From Bacteroidia bacterium (lineage in GTDB: Bacteria > Bacteroidota > Bacteroidia > Chitinophagales > UBA2359), in contig JAUHXA010000037.1 in NCBI GenBank assembly GCA_030427245.1, forward strand, positions 1 through 63,654: 63,654 bases of DNA, written 5' to 3'. The position numbers and the translations under genes are program-made. The notes below the pieces were generated by a model that was not told the origin of the DNA, made no database searches, and worked only from the letters and a program-made list of their open reading frames with translations. Positions 46,592 to 54,931 of the stretch are shown here, in pieces. The first letter of the stretch is position 1. Each line of letters opens with the position of its first letter.

Positions 46592-47566
46592 TTAGTTGCA
46601 TTTGGGTAGGACAGTGTATCTGTGTTCAAAAGTATAAGTCATAGTCTTTCCTACTCGATTTTTTGCAGTTATAGAACCTTCAAAAGAATGTGTACCGACT
46701 TCTTTTGTTTTCGTACGATAAACACCTCTATCGAATATATCTTTTCTCAACGTATCCCCTTCAACAACAACAAATTGAGGAACAAATGATGGTCGGTGGG
46801 ACAAAAAAATACTTGCTTCAAAAGTTTCTCCTTGATGGAGAGTCTTCATCGTAGGTACTACTTCCGCTCTTGATTCATCAAAAATAATGGAGTCTATAGC
46901 TATTTGGCCATGAATAAGATTCACTTGTTTTTTTGCTATATTTGTAAGAATCATTTGAACCATGCTCAAAGTCAATTCTATATGACCTCGGCTTTGAAAA
47001 TTTTGTTTCAGCCCCAATTTCCTCAAAGCTTCTTCTGAATACAACAGTTCTTCTAATTTTTCTTTCTTCTCATAATCTGATAATCCATTCAAGAACAAGG
47101 TCTTTTGTTTTACTTCTTCACGAAAGCCTTGTATATATTGCTCAATTTGTTCGTTCCATTTTTCTATCCGAGCTGTCTTCAATAGTTTTTGTTCTATTTC
47201 CATCTTTTGCTGAATATTCATTGCAGAATTTGATTCTTTAGTAATCTCGTTTATTTTTCCTTGAAAAAAATAAATTTTCTCCAGATACTTATCTGCAATG
47301 CTCAATACTTCTTTTGCCGTTTTAACCAACTCCATCCCAACTCCTTCTCTCAATAAACGATGCTCTAAATATTCCACCTCATAGAAAAGTTCATTTCCCC
47401 ACAAATGACTGTTATCATATAAGAAATGGCTGCGCCCCTCCAATTCAGGCACTTCCGATTCTGAATATTTCTGATAAACAAGAAAAACAACAAAAACAAA
47501 CAATTGAAGCACCACCAAATACGGTGCGGCTTTTCTGAATTTTTGAAGGAAGTAAGTGCGAAGCAT
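46592..47566 (-). CDS. Half-GldM-like protein, array member D
   Basis: 324 aa, the longest member. The N-terminus MLRTYFLQKFRKAAPYLVVL is identical to member E over about 23 residues, while the helical domain is unrelated at the residue level. The D2-like domain has VVPTMKTLHQGETFEASIFL, GTHSFEGSITAKNRVGKTM and YTFEHRYTVLPKCN. Predicted topology: short cytoplasmic N-terminus, single helix, the rest periplasmic. Confidence 0.8.
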   Translation of the reverse strand: MLRTYFLQKFRKAAPYLVVLQLFVFVVFLVYQKYSESEVPELEGRSHFLYDNSHLWGNELFYEVEYLEHRLLREGVGMELVKTAKEVLSIADKYLEKIYFFQGKINEITKESNSAMNIQQKMEIEQKLLKTARIEKWNEQIEQYIQGFREEVKQKTLFLNGLSDYEKKEKLEELLYSEEALRKLGLKQNFQSRGHIELTLSMVQMILTNIAKKQVNLIHGQIAIDSIIFDESRAEVVPTMKTLHQGETFEASIFLSHRPSFVPQFVVVEGDTLRKDIFDRGVYRTKTKEVGTHSFEGSITAKNRVGKTMTYTFEHRYTVLPKCN

Positions 47567-47587
47567 AAGCAGTGTTTTTTAAGGCTT

Positions 47588-48466
47588 TTAGTTGCATTTT
47601 GGGAGAACAGTGTATTCTTGTATAAAAGGCAGTTCTTTCTCTCCTTCAAAACTATTTCTCAAAAAAATACACCCTTCAATACGATGCTTCCCAATTTTTT
47701 CCGCCTTCAATTGATAACGAGCTACTCCTTCTGCATCTAAAGGCAGTTGTGTATCGTCCACAAAAATTCTCGGTCTATACATTGAGGAAGTCTTGTCTAA
47801 GAAAATATCTGCTTCAAGGATTTCACCTATTTGAAGGGTTTTGGCAGAGGGAATGACATGGGCGTAATACTTATAATAAATCCAACCATCACCTCCCAAC
47901 TTATTTCTAAAAAAATCAATGGCAGATTCAGTAAACGTCAATAAGGTATTTTCAAGCAATTCTAACCTCAATGAAGAAGGTGATTTGTTGGAAGTTCGAT
48001 TCAACAAGCCTATTTTATCTCTACTAAATTTCAACTCGTCGTTAATTATTCTTCTATCAACGGTGTCCATCCCTGACAACAGTTCTCTTTCTATTCCTTT
48101 CTGAAAATCGTTGAAAAATGTTTCCAACATTTCATTGTCAAACAACTTTTTATCAGACTTAAACTCATTTATTCGTGTTTGGAATTCTCTCAACAAATTC
48201 ATAGTTATGTTAGCTCTCTCTAAATAGTCAAATCCTCTATATTCTTTCCTCACTTTCTCTTCAAAGCTCCCCAATTTATCTATCACTACTTCTTCCCATT
48301 GAAGATTGTCTTTCTCAATATAGCTACTCAATTGAGTTTCTAAGCTCGAAAGTCGCTTTTGTTGATTTTGCATTAAATACAAACAAAAAGCTAAAACAAA
48401 CAATTGAAGCACCACCAGATACGGTGCGGCTTTTCGGAATTTTTGGAGGAAGTAAGTGCGAAGCAT
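47588..48466 (-). CDS. Half-GldM-like protein, array member E
   Basis: 292 aa with the same N-terminus as member D. The D2-like part contains HVIPSAKTLQIGEILEADIF, GKHRIEGCIFLRN and LPFIQEYTVLPKCN. The DNA around its start codon (48401-48500) is nearly identical to that around member D (47503-47605), including the spacer, which indicates recent duplication or gene conversion limited to the ends of the gene. Confidence 0.8.
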   Translation of the reverse strand: MLRTYFLQKFRKAAPYLVVLQLFVLAFCLYLMQNQQKRLSSLETQLSSYIEKDNLQWEEVVIDKLGSFEEKVRKEYRGFDYLERANITMNLLREFQTRINEFKSDKKLFDNEMLETFFNDFQKGIERELLSGMDTVDRRIINDELKFSRDKIGLLNRTSNKSPSSLRLELLENTLLTFTESAIDFFRNKLGGDGWIYYKYYAHVIPSAKTLQIGEILEADIFLDKTSSMYRPRIFVDDTQLPLDAEGVARYQLKAEKIGKHRIEGCIFLRNSFEGEKELPFIQEYTVLPKCN

Positions 48467-48487
48467 AAACAGTGTTTTTTAAGGCTT

Positions 48488-49405
48488 TTAGTTGTATTTT
48501 GGAAGGACGGTGTATTCGTGGGTGAAAGGGTGAATTTGGATATATGAATTTGGTCTTCCCCTCAAAAAATGCCCGGTTATCTTATGTTTCCCCACCTTTT
48601 GTGTATTGAGTTCATAATTGAAGAAACCATGTGTATCATAAGGAATTGTGTCATTTTTTATCACAATAAGTGGAGCAATATTATTTTTTTTACTTAGAAA
48701 AATTTGAGCTTTTGACGATTCTCCTTGATACAAACGATTATCTGCTATCACATAAGGTGCTTCATCATAGAAACAAAAATGATAATCAGGAATGCCATGA
48801 AAAAAAAAGTTGGTTATTTCATATTGGACAAACTGCAAATCTGTTTTCATTTTTTCTAAATAAGTCCAGTAATCCTCTATATTATTAACAGTACTTATAT
48901 TTCTAAGCAATAAACTTGTATTAAAAAGCCCAAACTGTTCAAAAATTTCAACTATTACCCTTTCTTTACTAGTATCCATTTCCGCTTCAAAGCGATTCAC
49001 ATTCATTAATACAGTTTGGCGGTAGTCAAATAACATTTTATTGAAGTCTATTCTCTTTTCATATTTATCTCGGTTCAATAGAATGGTGTCTATTTGACGA
49101 GTTAAACTGTCTGTCGCTTTTTGGATATTTTTAGCAAGTTCAAAATCATCCCTAAGGTATATTCTATGTGGAACATCTGTCTTGTAATCAAGGGCAGAAA
49201 GGTAATTTTCATTTCGCACAGAGATAAAATTGTTATAAGATTGATGAGAAACTTCAAATATCGCTCTCATCTCTTCTTTCTGTTGCTTGCTTTGGTTGAA
49301 TTGATATTGAAAACAAACTACTAAACCAAAAATAACAAGACACTGGAACGCCAACAATTGCAGAGCGTATTTTTTAACTTTTTGAAGGAAATAAGTGCGA
49401 AGCAT
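48488..49405 (-). CDS. Half-GldM-like protein, array member F (first)
   Basis: 305 aa from ATG at 49405 (MLRTYFLQKVKKYALQLLAF). Helical part ends YWTYLEKMKTDLQFVQYEIT; the D2-like part has VIADNRLYQGESSKAQIFLS, GKHKITGHFLRG and HPFTHEYTVLPKYN, with Tyr in place of the tail Cys. It is the promoter-proximal gene: about 85 bases separate it from the terminator at 49490-49528, and this spacer must hold the array promoter (a weak TATACTTTTT was seen on the minus strand). Confidence 0.8.
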   Translation of the reverse strand: MLRTYFLQKVKKYALQLLAFQCLVIFGLVVCFQYQFNQSKQQKEEMRAIFEVSHQSYNNFISVRNENYLSALDYKTDVPHRIYLRDDFELAKNIQKATDSLTRQIDTILLNRDKYEKRIDFNKMLFDYRQTVLMNVNRFEAEMDTSKERVIVEIFEQFGLFNTSLLLRNISTVNNIEDYWTYLEKMKTDLQFVQYEITNFFFHGIPDYHFCFYDEAPYVIADNRLYQGESSKAQIFLSKKNNIAPLIVIKNDTIPYDTHGFFNYELNTQKVGKHKITGHFLRGRPNSYIQIHPFTHEYTVLPKYN

Positions 49406-49489
49406 AGACAAAGAGAAGTTTACTGACTGTGTGGATATATGTATAAAAACGGAAGCTACTACCTAAAAAGTATAAAACCAGCACAAATG

Positions 49490-49528
49490 AAAAAGCTCCA
49501 ACATCGTCAAACAATGTTGGAGCTTTTT
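49490..49528 (-). terminator. Terminator after the double-ATPase ABC gene
   Basis: A perfect 15-bp stem, AAAAAGCTCCAACAT (49490-49504) with ATGTTGGAGCTTTTT (49514-49528), 9-base loop. The A/T ends make it bidirectional; its position insulates the half-GldM array from the ABC gene upstream. Confidence 0.92.
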
Positions 49529-49580
49529 ATTTTATAAAATCATTTGTAACAGTCTGCGCCATCCAAAAAAATCTGCGATG

Positions 49581-51368
49581 CTACACCCGAGTTCCTACCC
49601 TTTTGATAATATCCTCCACTTTACCTTCTGGAATCGCATCAATCAATTTTTGGGTATATTCCTTTTGCGGATTGTGGTAAATTTCATCCGCCAAGCCCAT
49701 TTCTTCAATCTTTCCCTTGTTCATCACCACCATTCTATCACTCATAAACTTCACCACCGAAAGGTCATGCGAAATAAAGATGTAAGTAAAATTAAACTTT
49801 TCACGCAGTTCAATCAACAAGTTCAGCACCTGTGCCTGTACCGACACATCCAAAGCCGATACCGATTCGTCACACACAATAAACTTAGGTTCAAGCGCCA
49901 AAGCACGGGCGATACAAATACGCTGACGCTGTCCACCCGAAAATTCATGCGGATAACGGTTGAGGTGATCGGGCGACATACTCACAATTTCGAGCAGTTC
50001 CGCCGCCTTGCCCAATCGTTGTTTGCGATTGTCCATAATGTTGTGAATGTTCATCGGTTCGATGATGGCATCCCCAATCGTCATACGAGGATTTAGAGAA
50101 GAATAAGGATCCTGAAAGATGATTTGCATGTGCCGACGCATCGCCTTCATCTCTGTTTTGTCCAAATCCAGAATAGATTTGTTATCGTAAATCACCTGCC
50201 CACCTTGCGGCTCGACTAAGCGCAAAATCGTTCGTCCAAGTGTTGTTTTCCCACAACCCGACTCACCCACCAAACCCAATGTTTCGCCAGGGTAAATATC
50301 AAAACTCACATCATCCACTGCTTTCACCCAAGTCAAGACCTTGCCGAAAAAGCTTTTTGTAGTCGGAAACCAAGTCTTCAAATTTTTCACCTTCATAATG
50401 GGCGGCTGACTTTGCAGCTTCAAAAAACGAGCTTTTGTTTCTTCGGGCTTCACCTCCACGCTCTTCAATGCCTCCTCTACCGAAGCCACTTTTTCAATCA
50501 TTTTGCCGTTCTCATCAAAACCCATAAAATCACCGATAACAGGCAACTGACGCAAACGCCTATCCAATGGCGGACGACAAGCCAACAAACCTTTGGTATA
50601 AGGATGCTGTGGATTGGTAAATATCTCCAAAACAGGCCCTTGCTCCACAATCTTGCCTTTGTACATCACCACTACCCTATCGGCAATCTCTGCAATCACC
50701 CCTAAATCGTGGGTAATAAAAACCGTCGCAGCTCCTTGCTTTTGCTGCAATTCGGACATCAATTTCAAAATTCGCTTCTGAACCGTCACATCCAAAGCCG
50801 TTGTCGGTTCATCTGCTACCAAAATCTTGGGTTCACAAGACAACGCCATCGCAATCATTACCCTTTGTTTTTGACCACCCGACAATTGATGCGGATAGGC
50901 ATTGTAGATCCTTTCTGGATTCGGCAATTTTACTCTTTCAAACAAAGCAAGTGCCATCTGTTTGGCTTCCTCCTCCGATTTGTTTTGATGCAGTTGTATG
51001 GTCTCAATCACCTGAAAACCACACGTAAAAACGGGGTTTAAAGAGGTCATTGGTTCCTGAAAAATCATCGAAATATCATTTCCTCGGTACTTCCGCATTT
51101 CTTCAATCGGAATCTTCAAAAGGTCAACTGGGCCTTTTTCCAAATCGTGGTAGATGATTTCTCCCCCTTCAAAATTACCAGGAGGATTCGGAATCAAACG
51201 CATAATAGACAAGCAACTCACCGATTTTCCCGAACCAGACTCTCCCACAACTCCGAGTGTTTCGCCTCGATATAAGTTAAAACTCACATCATCCACTGCC
51301 TTCACCGTTCCAGCCTCTACGTGAAAGTAGGTTTTCAAATTTTTCACTTCTAATAGTAAGTCGCTCAT
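49581..51368 (-). CDS. Oligopeptide-type ABC transporter ATP-binding protein with two ATPase domains
   Basis: 595 aa with two DppD/DppF-like nucleotide-binding domains. Domain 1: [53 protein letters not shown]. Domain 2: [53 protein letters not shown]. Each has the C-terminal oligopeptide extension (e.g. [14 protein letters not shown]). This matches YejF/GsiA-type fused importers for peptides. No permease or binding protein is adjacent, so partners are encoded elsewhere, as is common in Bacteroidota. Confidence 0.95.
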   Translation of the reverse strand: MSDLLLEVKNLKTYFHVEAGTVKAVDDVSFNLYRGETLGVVGESGSGKSVSCLSIMRLIPNPPGNFEGGEIIYHDLEKGPVDLLKIPIEEMRKYRGNDISMIFQEPMTSLNPVFTCGFQVIETIQLHQNKSEEEAKQMALALFERVKLPNPERIYNAYPHQLSGGQKQRVMIAMALSCEPKILVADEPTTALDVTVQKRILKLMSELQQKQGAATVFITHDLGVIAEIADRVVVMYKGKIVEQGPVLEIFTNPQHPYTKGLLACRPPLDRRLRQLPVIGDFMGFDENGKMIEKVASVEEALKSVEVKPEETKARFLKLQSQPPIMKVKNLKTWFPTTKSFFGKVLTWVKAVDDVSFDIYPGETLGLVGESGCGKTTLGRTILRLVEPQGGQVIYDNKSILDLDKTEMKAMRRHMQIIFQDPYSSLNPRMTIGDAIIEPMNIHNIMDNRKQRLGKAAELLEIVSMSPDHLNRYPHEFSGGQRQRICIARALALEPKFIVCDESVSALDVSVQAQVLNLLIELREKFNFTYIFISHDLSVVKFMSDRMVVMNKGKIEEMGLADEIYHNPQKEYTQKLIDAIPEGKVEDIIKRVGTRV

Positions 51369-51538
51369 ATTGTATTCGTTTGTTTAGATTTTGTTATTTT
51401 ATTTGATATTTTTTATTTCTTCCATTTCCTATATCACAAATCAAACCTCGTCTATCATAAATCACATATCCACATACAGAAGGATTTATGATGTAAGATT
51501 ACATGATTTTTGAAGTATGATTTTTCTCAAAAATCACG

Positions 51539-51931
51539 TCACTCTACCAAAGCCTCTTCATAGCACATCTGATTCCACATTTGCTGATCGGCATACGCTT
51601 CTTTGATGAAAATGGGATTGTAATAATACTGAATCTTGCTCAAAAAACAACTACAAAATTTGGCAGGGTGAATGACCTCTGCCACACTCGCCACACTCTG
51701 TTCGCAATAATCCTGTTGAAAACCCATCTGTTCATTCGTCCAACCTGTTTGATTGACCACAGTCACCCCTTTTTCTGCTTTGAGAACTTTTTTACCAGAA
51801 GACAAAGTAACATATTCCAGTCCATTGTCTGCTGCTTGATTTTCAGTTGTATTCGACTGATTTTGTTGAGTACAGGCAAAAACACCCATCAACAAAACCA
51901 ACATCAAACAATATTTATAGATAAATCGCAT
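51539..51931 (-). CDS. Small cysteine-containing lipoprotein
   Basis: About 130 aa from MRFIYKYCLMLVL (an upstream ATG at 51946 is also in frame). A signal peptide with lipobox GVFAC gives a predicted lipid anchor. The mature part is short, with an Asn/Gln-rich start, four further Cys (DYCEQ, KFCSCFL, QMCYEEA) that may pair, and a WTNEQMGFQQDYCEQSVASV segment. It resembles small Bacteroidota lipoproteins of unknown function. Confidence 0.65.
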   Translation of the reverse strand: MRFIYKYCLMLVLLMGVFACTQQNQSNTTENQAADNGLEYVTLSSGKKVLKAEKGVTVVNQTGWTNEQMGFQQDYCEQSVASVAEVIHPAKFCSCFLSKIQYYYNPIFIKEAYADQQMWNQMCYEEALVE

Positions 51932-51946
51932 AGAAAATTCAGTCAT

Positions 51947-52642
51947 TTTTCTTCAAAACGCCAAATATAGAAAAAATATGTCGGGCTTCTCCAACAATTT
52001 AATATCGAAATGTACTGAAAAAAAGCTACAATAAGCACCACAAAAAAGAAAATCGAACAGATTCTTCCATAACAGCCATATTTTTTTTCAAATCAAATGG
52101 TGAATCAGAATCACATTTAGAGTAATCACTAAACAATTGACACTTTGCTATTTACTTGCTGCCACTGCATCAAGTTTGCAGGATTCAAGAATGAATAAGT
52201 AAGGCTGCTCATTATTTTTTTCAAGTTTTGTCACAAAAAAATCACATCAACTGTAACCAAGCTACAACATTGCCGTATTATTAAACTGTGAGCAGCGCAA
52301 TAATCTGCTTCTAATTCATTCAAATTGAATAGTCTATCTTAATAATACATTGACGTATTTTTCGCCAATGTACATTAAGAATATTTATATATCCCCGAGG
52401 CTTCGGGGCAAGTTTATGACTTAAAGATACTGGTGTATAGTATGCTACCTTTAGGTTTTTAGGTGGTAATTTCGTGGTTTAAAGAGCGTAGGATTATTTT
52501 TAAATAAATTCCTGCGCTTCTTTGTTTTAGGGAAGTTCGGTTCTAAAATACTTTTGGCGTTTAGTGCCTAAAAATTGAAGGAGTTTAAAACTTCAAAAGT
52601 TTACAACCACCCTTTTTTTCAAAGAACAAGTTTTTTTATAAA
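51947..52642. other. Long non-coding region with hairpins
   Basis: About 700 bases without a convincing gene. It contains a CCCCGA/TCGGGG hairpin (52393-52408). A GCGTAGGA/TCCTGCGC pairing (52486-52517) is followed by TTCTTTGTTTT, which reads as a plus-strand terminator although no plus-strand gene precedes it. That makes a small RNA in about 52400-52530 possible, without any family match I can name. Confidence 0.3.
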
Positions 52643-52687
52643 AAAATGGCGTGATTGAGAGTACAAAACCCTCAATCACGCCATTTT
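52643..52687 (-). terminator. Terminator of the M23 peptidase gene
   Basis: A perfect 17-bp stem, AAAATGGCGTGATTGAG with CTCAATCACGCCATTTT, 11-base loop, and a run of T on the minus strand, 22 bases past the stop codon. The symmetrical A/T ends allow termination in both directions. Confidence 0.92.
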
Positions 52688-52708
52688 ACAATTACTTCAA
52701 CCCAAACT

Positions 52709-54721
52709 CTATTTTACCCAAATAGCCGCAAATTTTCCAGAATTATCATATCCCTGTATTTTATGCAGCTTAAAGCCTTGTTGACTTAGTTGCGTAAACT
52801 TTTGTTGGTAAGCACTAGGCGTTAAGCCATAATAGGCATAATAAGATTGATTGCGAGGAAGCCATACGCCATCGTATTTCGTCTGCCCACCTATTGCAGC
52901 AGCGTGCATACTGTGAAGCATAAAGCCTTTTTTGTGTAGTTCGTCAAATTTTTCATTGAAGCTATTCGCATTCATCCCATGATAAGCATAAAAACCTCCA
53001 GGATTGGTACTCACAAATATTGCAGCATGTCGAGTTTGTCCATTGTCGGTATAGATTACATGCTCTTCGACACGATATTTTTTGTTTTTTACCAAATCAT
53101 CCCATTTTTGGCTAAACCCACCGTCCGTTAAGCCAAAATAAGTGTAATAGACTTCATTCCCCCGTTTTTGCCAAATAACTGTATAGCGAGCATTCCCACT
53201 GTTATCATTCGTGACATCAATTTGTCTGGGTCGAAATCCTTTGTCGTGATATTCATTGAAGTACTTCTGAAAATCTGCTCCAGTCATATAAAACCTTGCA
53301 TACCACTGACTGGACAATCCCCACTGAAATGAACCCGAAGCCAACAATTCATTCCCTTTTCGGTGAATACTCAAAGTCTGCAATGCCATTCCCATCCCTG
53401 TATAGTAGCCCCAATAATGGTTCACATACTCGGCAGGCACATTGTGGAAAGAAGGGTAAAAAGGAGCAAATAGTCGGTTGTAAGGTGTATCAGACAGCAA
53501 GTCATAACAACCTTCGTGATTTTTGACCGTTTCGTAAACACCATAAGGATCTACTTGCACCCAGTCGGTTGAATTGCTCGGACGAGGATCGGGTACACAC
53601 ATCATAAAGTGAAGGTGATTGTTTGCCGTATTTGGATTTGTGGGTGTACCGTCGTTGTTCAAGCCCCATCCTGCGCCGCCATAGCCCGTATTGCCACTAT
53701 AACCTATCAATTGACCTGCAGAAACCTTATTGCCGACTTTTACCTGAATCACTTGGTTATTTGTTCCCCACAAAAGTGTGCTTGGATTCTTCAAATTCGC
53801 AAATTTCTTGTACTTCACATCACGAGCATCCGCTTTGTTTGGATCACTTACTGCAATGTTTTTGGCTTTCTGCAAATCGTGGTCAAAACCATTTCGGAGG
53901 TGAATGTAAGCACTGCGGTATTTGTCGCCATTCGGAGCAGTGTGTTCCACCACCACCACATTTCCCATCAAGTCTATCCATGTAACTGTCACCACAACAC
54001 CGTCTGCCACCGAATACACCCCAAAAGCAGGGTCTTTTCCAGCACCATACGCATCAGCCGTTTTGCTGTAATCCACTGCCCCATGAAAACTACCCGAGTT
54101 GTAATGCCACCCTTGTCCTGCATACACTTTGCCATCTTTGTAAGGCACATAAATGGGCAAACTTGCTTTGACAGAAGCTGCAAAATTTCGTGAACTCGTC
54201 TCATCTCCAAATACATGTTTGGGTTGTCGATAGGCTACATTTCGACTGTTTTTCTGGTCGTAAATGGTATAACTACAGCAATCGCTTTCAGGATTGACCA
54301 CATCAGGTTCGGTACACGAATGACTAAAATTGCTACTCAAAGTGCGAGCAGTCGCAGCAGGTAAATGTGCCGCAATCTGAGGTGTTACATTTGCAGTTAT
54401 CGTCCTCCCTTTTCTGACATTGCTATTACTGAATTGTATTGTTTTGCCCGTAGTAGCACCTTCCATTGAAGGCAATTCCTCCATGATTTGAACAGGAGTT
54501 TGCAGGCTTCGATACAAGATTTCAGAAGGATTATCATTTTCCTCTTGTTGTGTCGGCAAAGGTTTCGCATAAAAATCTTTGGTATTCGTAGGAGTTGTTT
54601 TTTTCACCGTTCCGTAGGTTCTTTTCTTAATCGTAGGCTGATGCCCTCTGGTTTGAGCGTGAGTCGAATGATTGACAGCACAAAAAAGCAACACAATCAA
54701 AAAAATACTTAAGTATTTCAT
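52709..54721 (-). CDS. Secreted M23 peptidase with C-terminal BTRD1-like repeats
   Basis: 670 aa with a signal peptide (LSIFLIVLLFCAVNHSTHAQ). The peptidase domain (~190-380) has the LytM/M23 zinc ligands in FHGAVDYSK (HxxxD) and NHLHFMMC (HxH) plus GQLIGYSGNTGYGG. It should cleave peptide bonds in peptidoglycan or Gly-rich protein. From ~430 to the end there are four ~45-residue repeats (FYMTGADFQKYFNEY, YTYFGLTDGGFSQKWDDL, YAYHGMNANSFNEKFDEL, YAYYGLTPSAYQQKFTQL), matching the bacterial tandem repeat domain 1 of polyglycine-hydrolase-like proteins. No T9SS signal, so export by Sec and probably periplasmic or released. Confidence 0.88.
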   Translation of the reverse strand: MKYLSIFLIVLLFCAVNHSTHAQTRGHQPTIKKRTYGTVKKTTPTNTKDFYAKPLPTQQEENDNPSEILYRSLQTPVQIMEELPSMEGATTGKTIQFSNSNVRKGRTITANVTPQIAAHLPAATARTLSSNFSHSCTEPDVVNPESDCCSYTIYDQKNSRNVAYRQPKHVFGDETSSRNFAASVKASLPIYVPYKDGKVYAGQGWHYNSGSFHGAVDYSKTADAYGAGKDPAFGVYSVADGVVVTVTWIDLMGNVVVVEHTAPNGDKYRSAYIHLRNGFDHDLQKAKNIAVSDPNKADARDVKYKKFANLKNPSTLLWGTNNQVIQVKVGNKVSAGQLIGYSGNTGYGGAGWGLNNDGTPTNPNTANNHLHFMMCVPDPRPSNSTDWVQVDPYGVYETVKNHEGCYDLLSDTPYNRLFAPFYPSFHNVPAEYVNHYWGYYTGMGMALQTLSIHRKGNELLASGSFQWGLSSQWYARFYMTGADFQKYFNEYHDKGFRPRQIDVTNDNSGNARYTVIWQKRGNEVYYTYFGLTDGGFSQKWDDLVKNKKYRVEEHVIYTDNGQTRHAAIFVSTNPGGFYAYHGMNANSFNEKFDELHKKGFMLHSMHAAAIGGQTKYDGVWLPRNQSYYAYYGLTPSAYQQKFTQLSQQGFKLHKIQGYDNSGKFAAIWVK

Positions 54722-54865
54722 AAAACAGGCATTAAATGGTTAGGGAATAAAGGCTTAGGCTTCGATTTTCAAAGGTGACACTTTATCTTCAAGTCACCAC
54801 CAAAATCAATTTCCGCCTTTTACTAAAATAACCATTTATGACGTATCAAACAAAAATGTTACCGC

Positions 54866-54892
54866 TTGACCTCAATTTATTTTCTACCTTTG
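54866..54892 (+). promoter_or_regulatory. Candidate promoter of folC
   Basis: TTG at 54866-54868 and TACCTTTG at 54885-54892, spacer 16 bases, a little short for the consensus. The -7 element is an exact TAnnTTTG match. The predicted start near 54899 leaves a leader of ~33 bases to the GTG at 54932. Confidence 0.45.
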
Positions 54893-54931
54893 AATTTCGT
54901 TAATTCCTTCAATCATTCTGACAAAAAAAAC

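Noticed and set aside
49581-51368. Double ATPase as an ABC-F or UvrA-type protein
   Set aside because: Both domains carry the oligopeptide C-terminal extension and lack the ABC-F linker and UvrA zinc modules.
52545-52575. GGTTC-like T-loop as a tRNA gene
   Set aside because: No acceptor stem, anticodon arm or D-arm could be fitted around it; the same holds for GGTTCGAG at 58022.
53609-54193. Plus-strand open frame of 194 codons
   Set aside because: Antisense to the M23 peptidase domain; rich in Cys, His and Ile as expected for a shadow.
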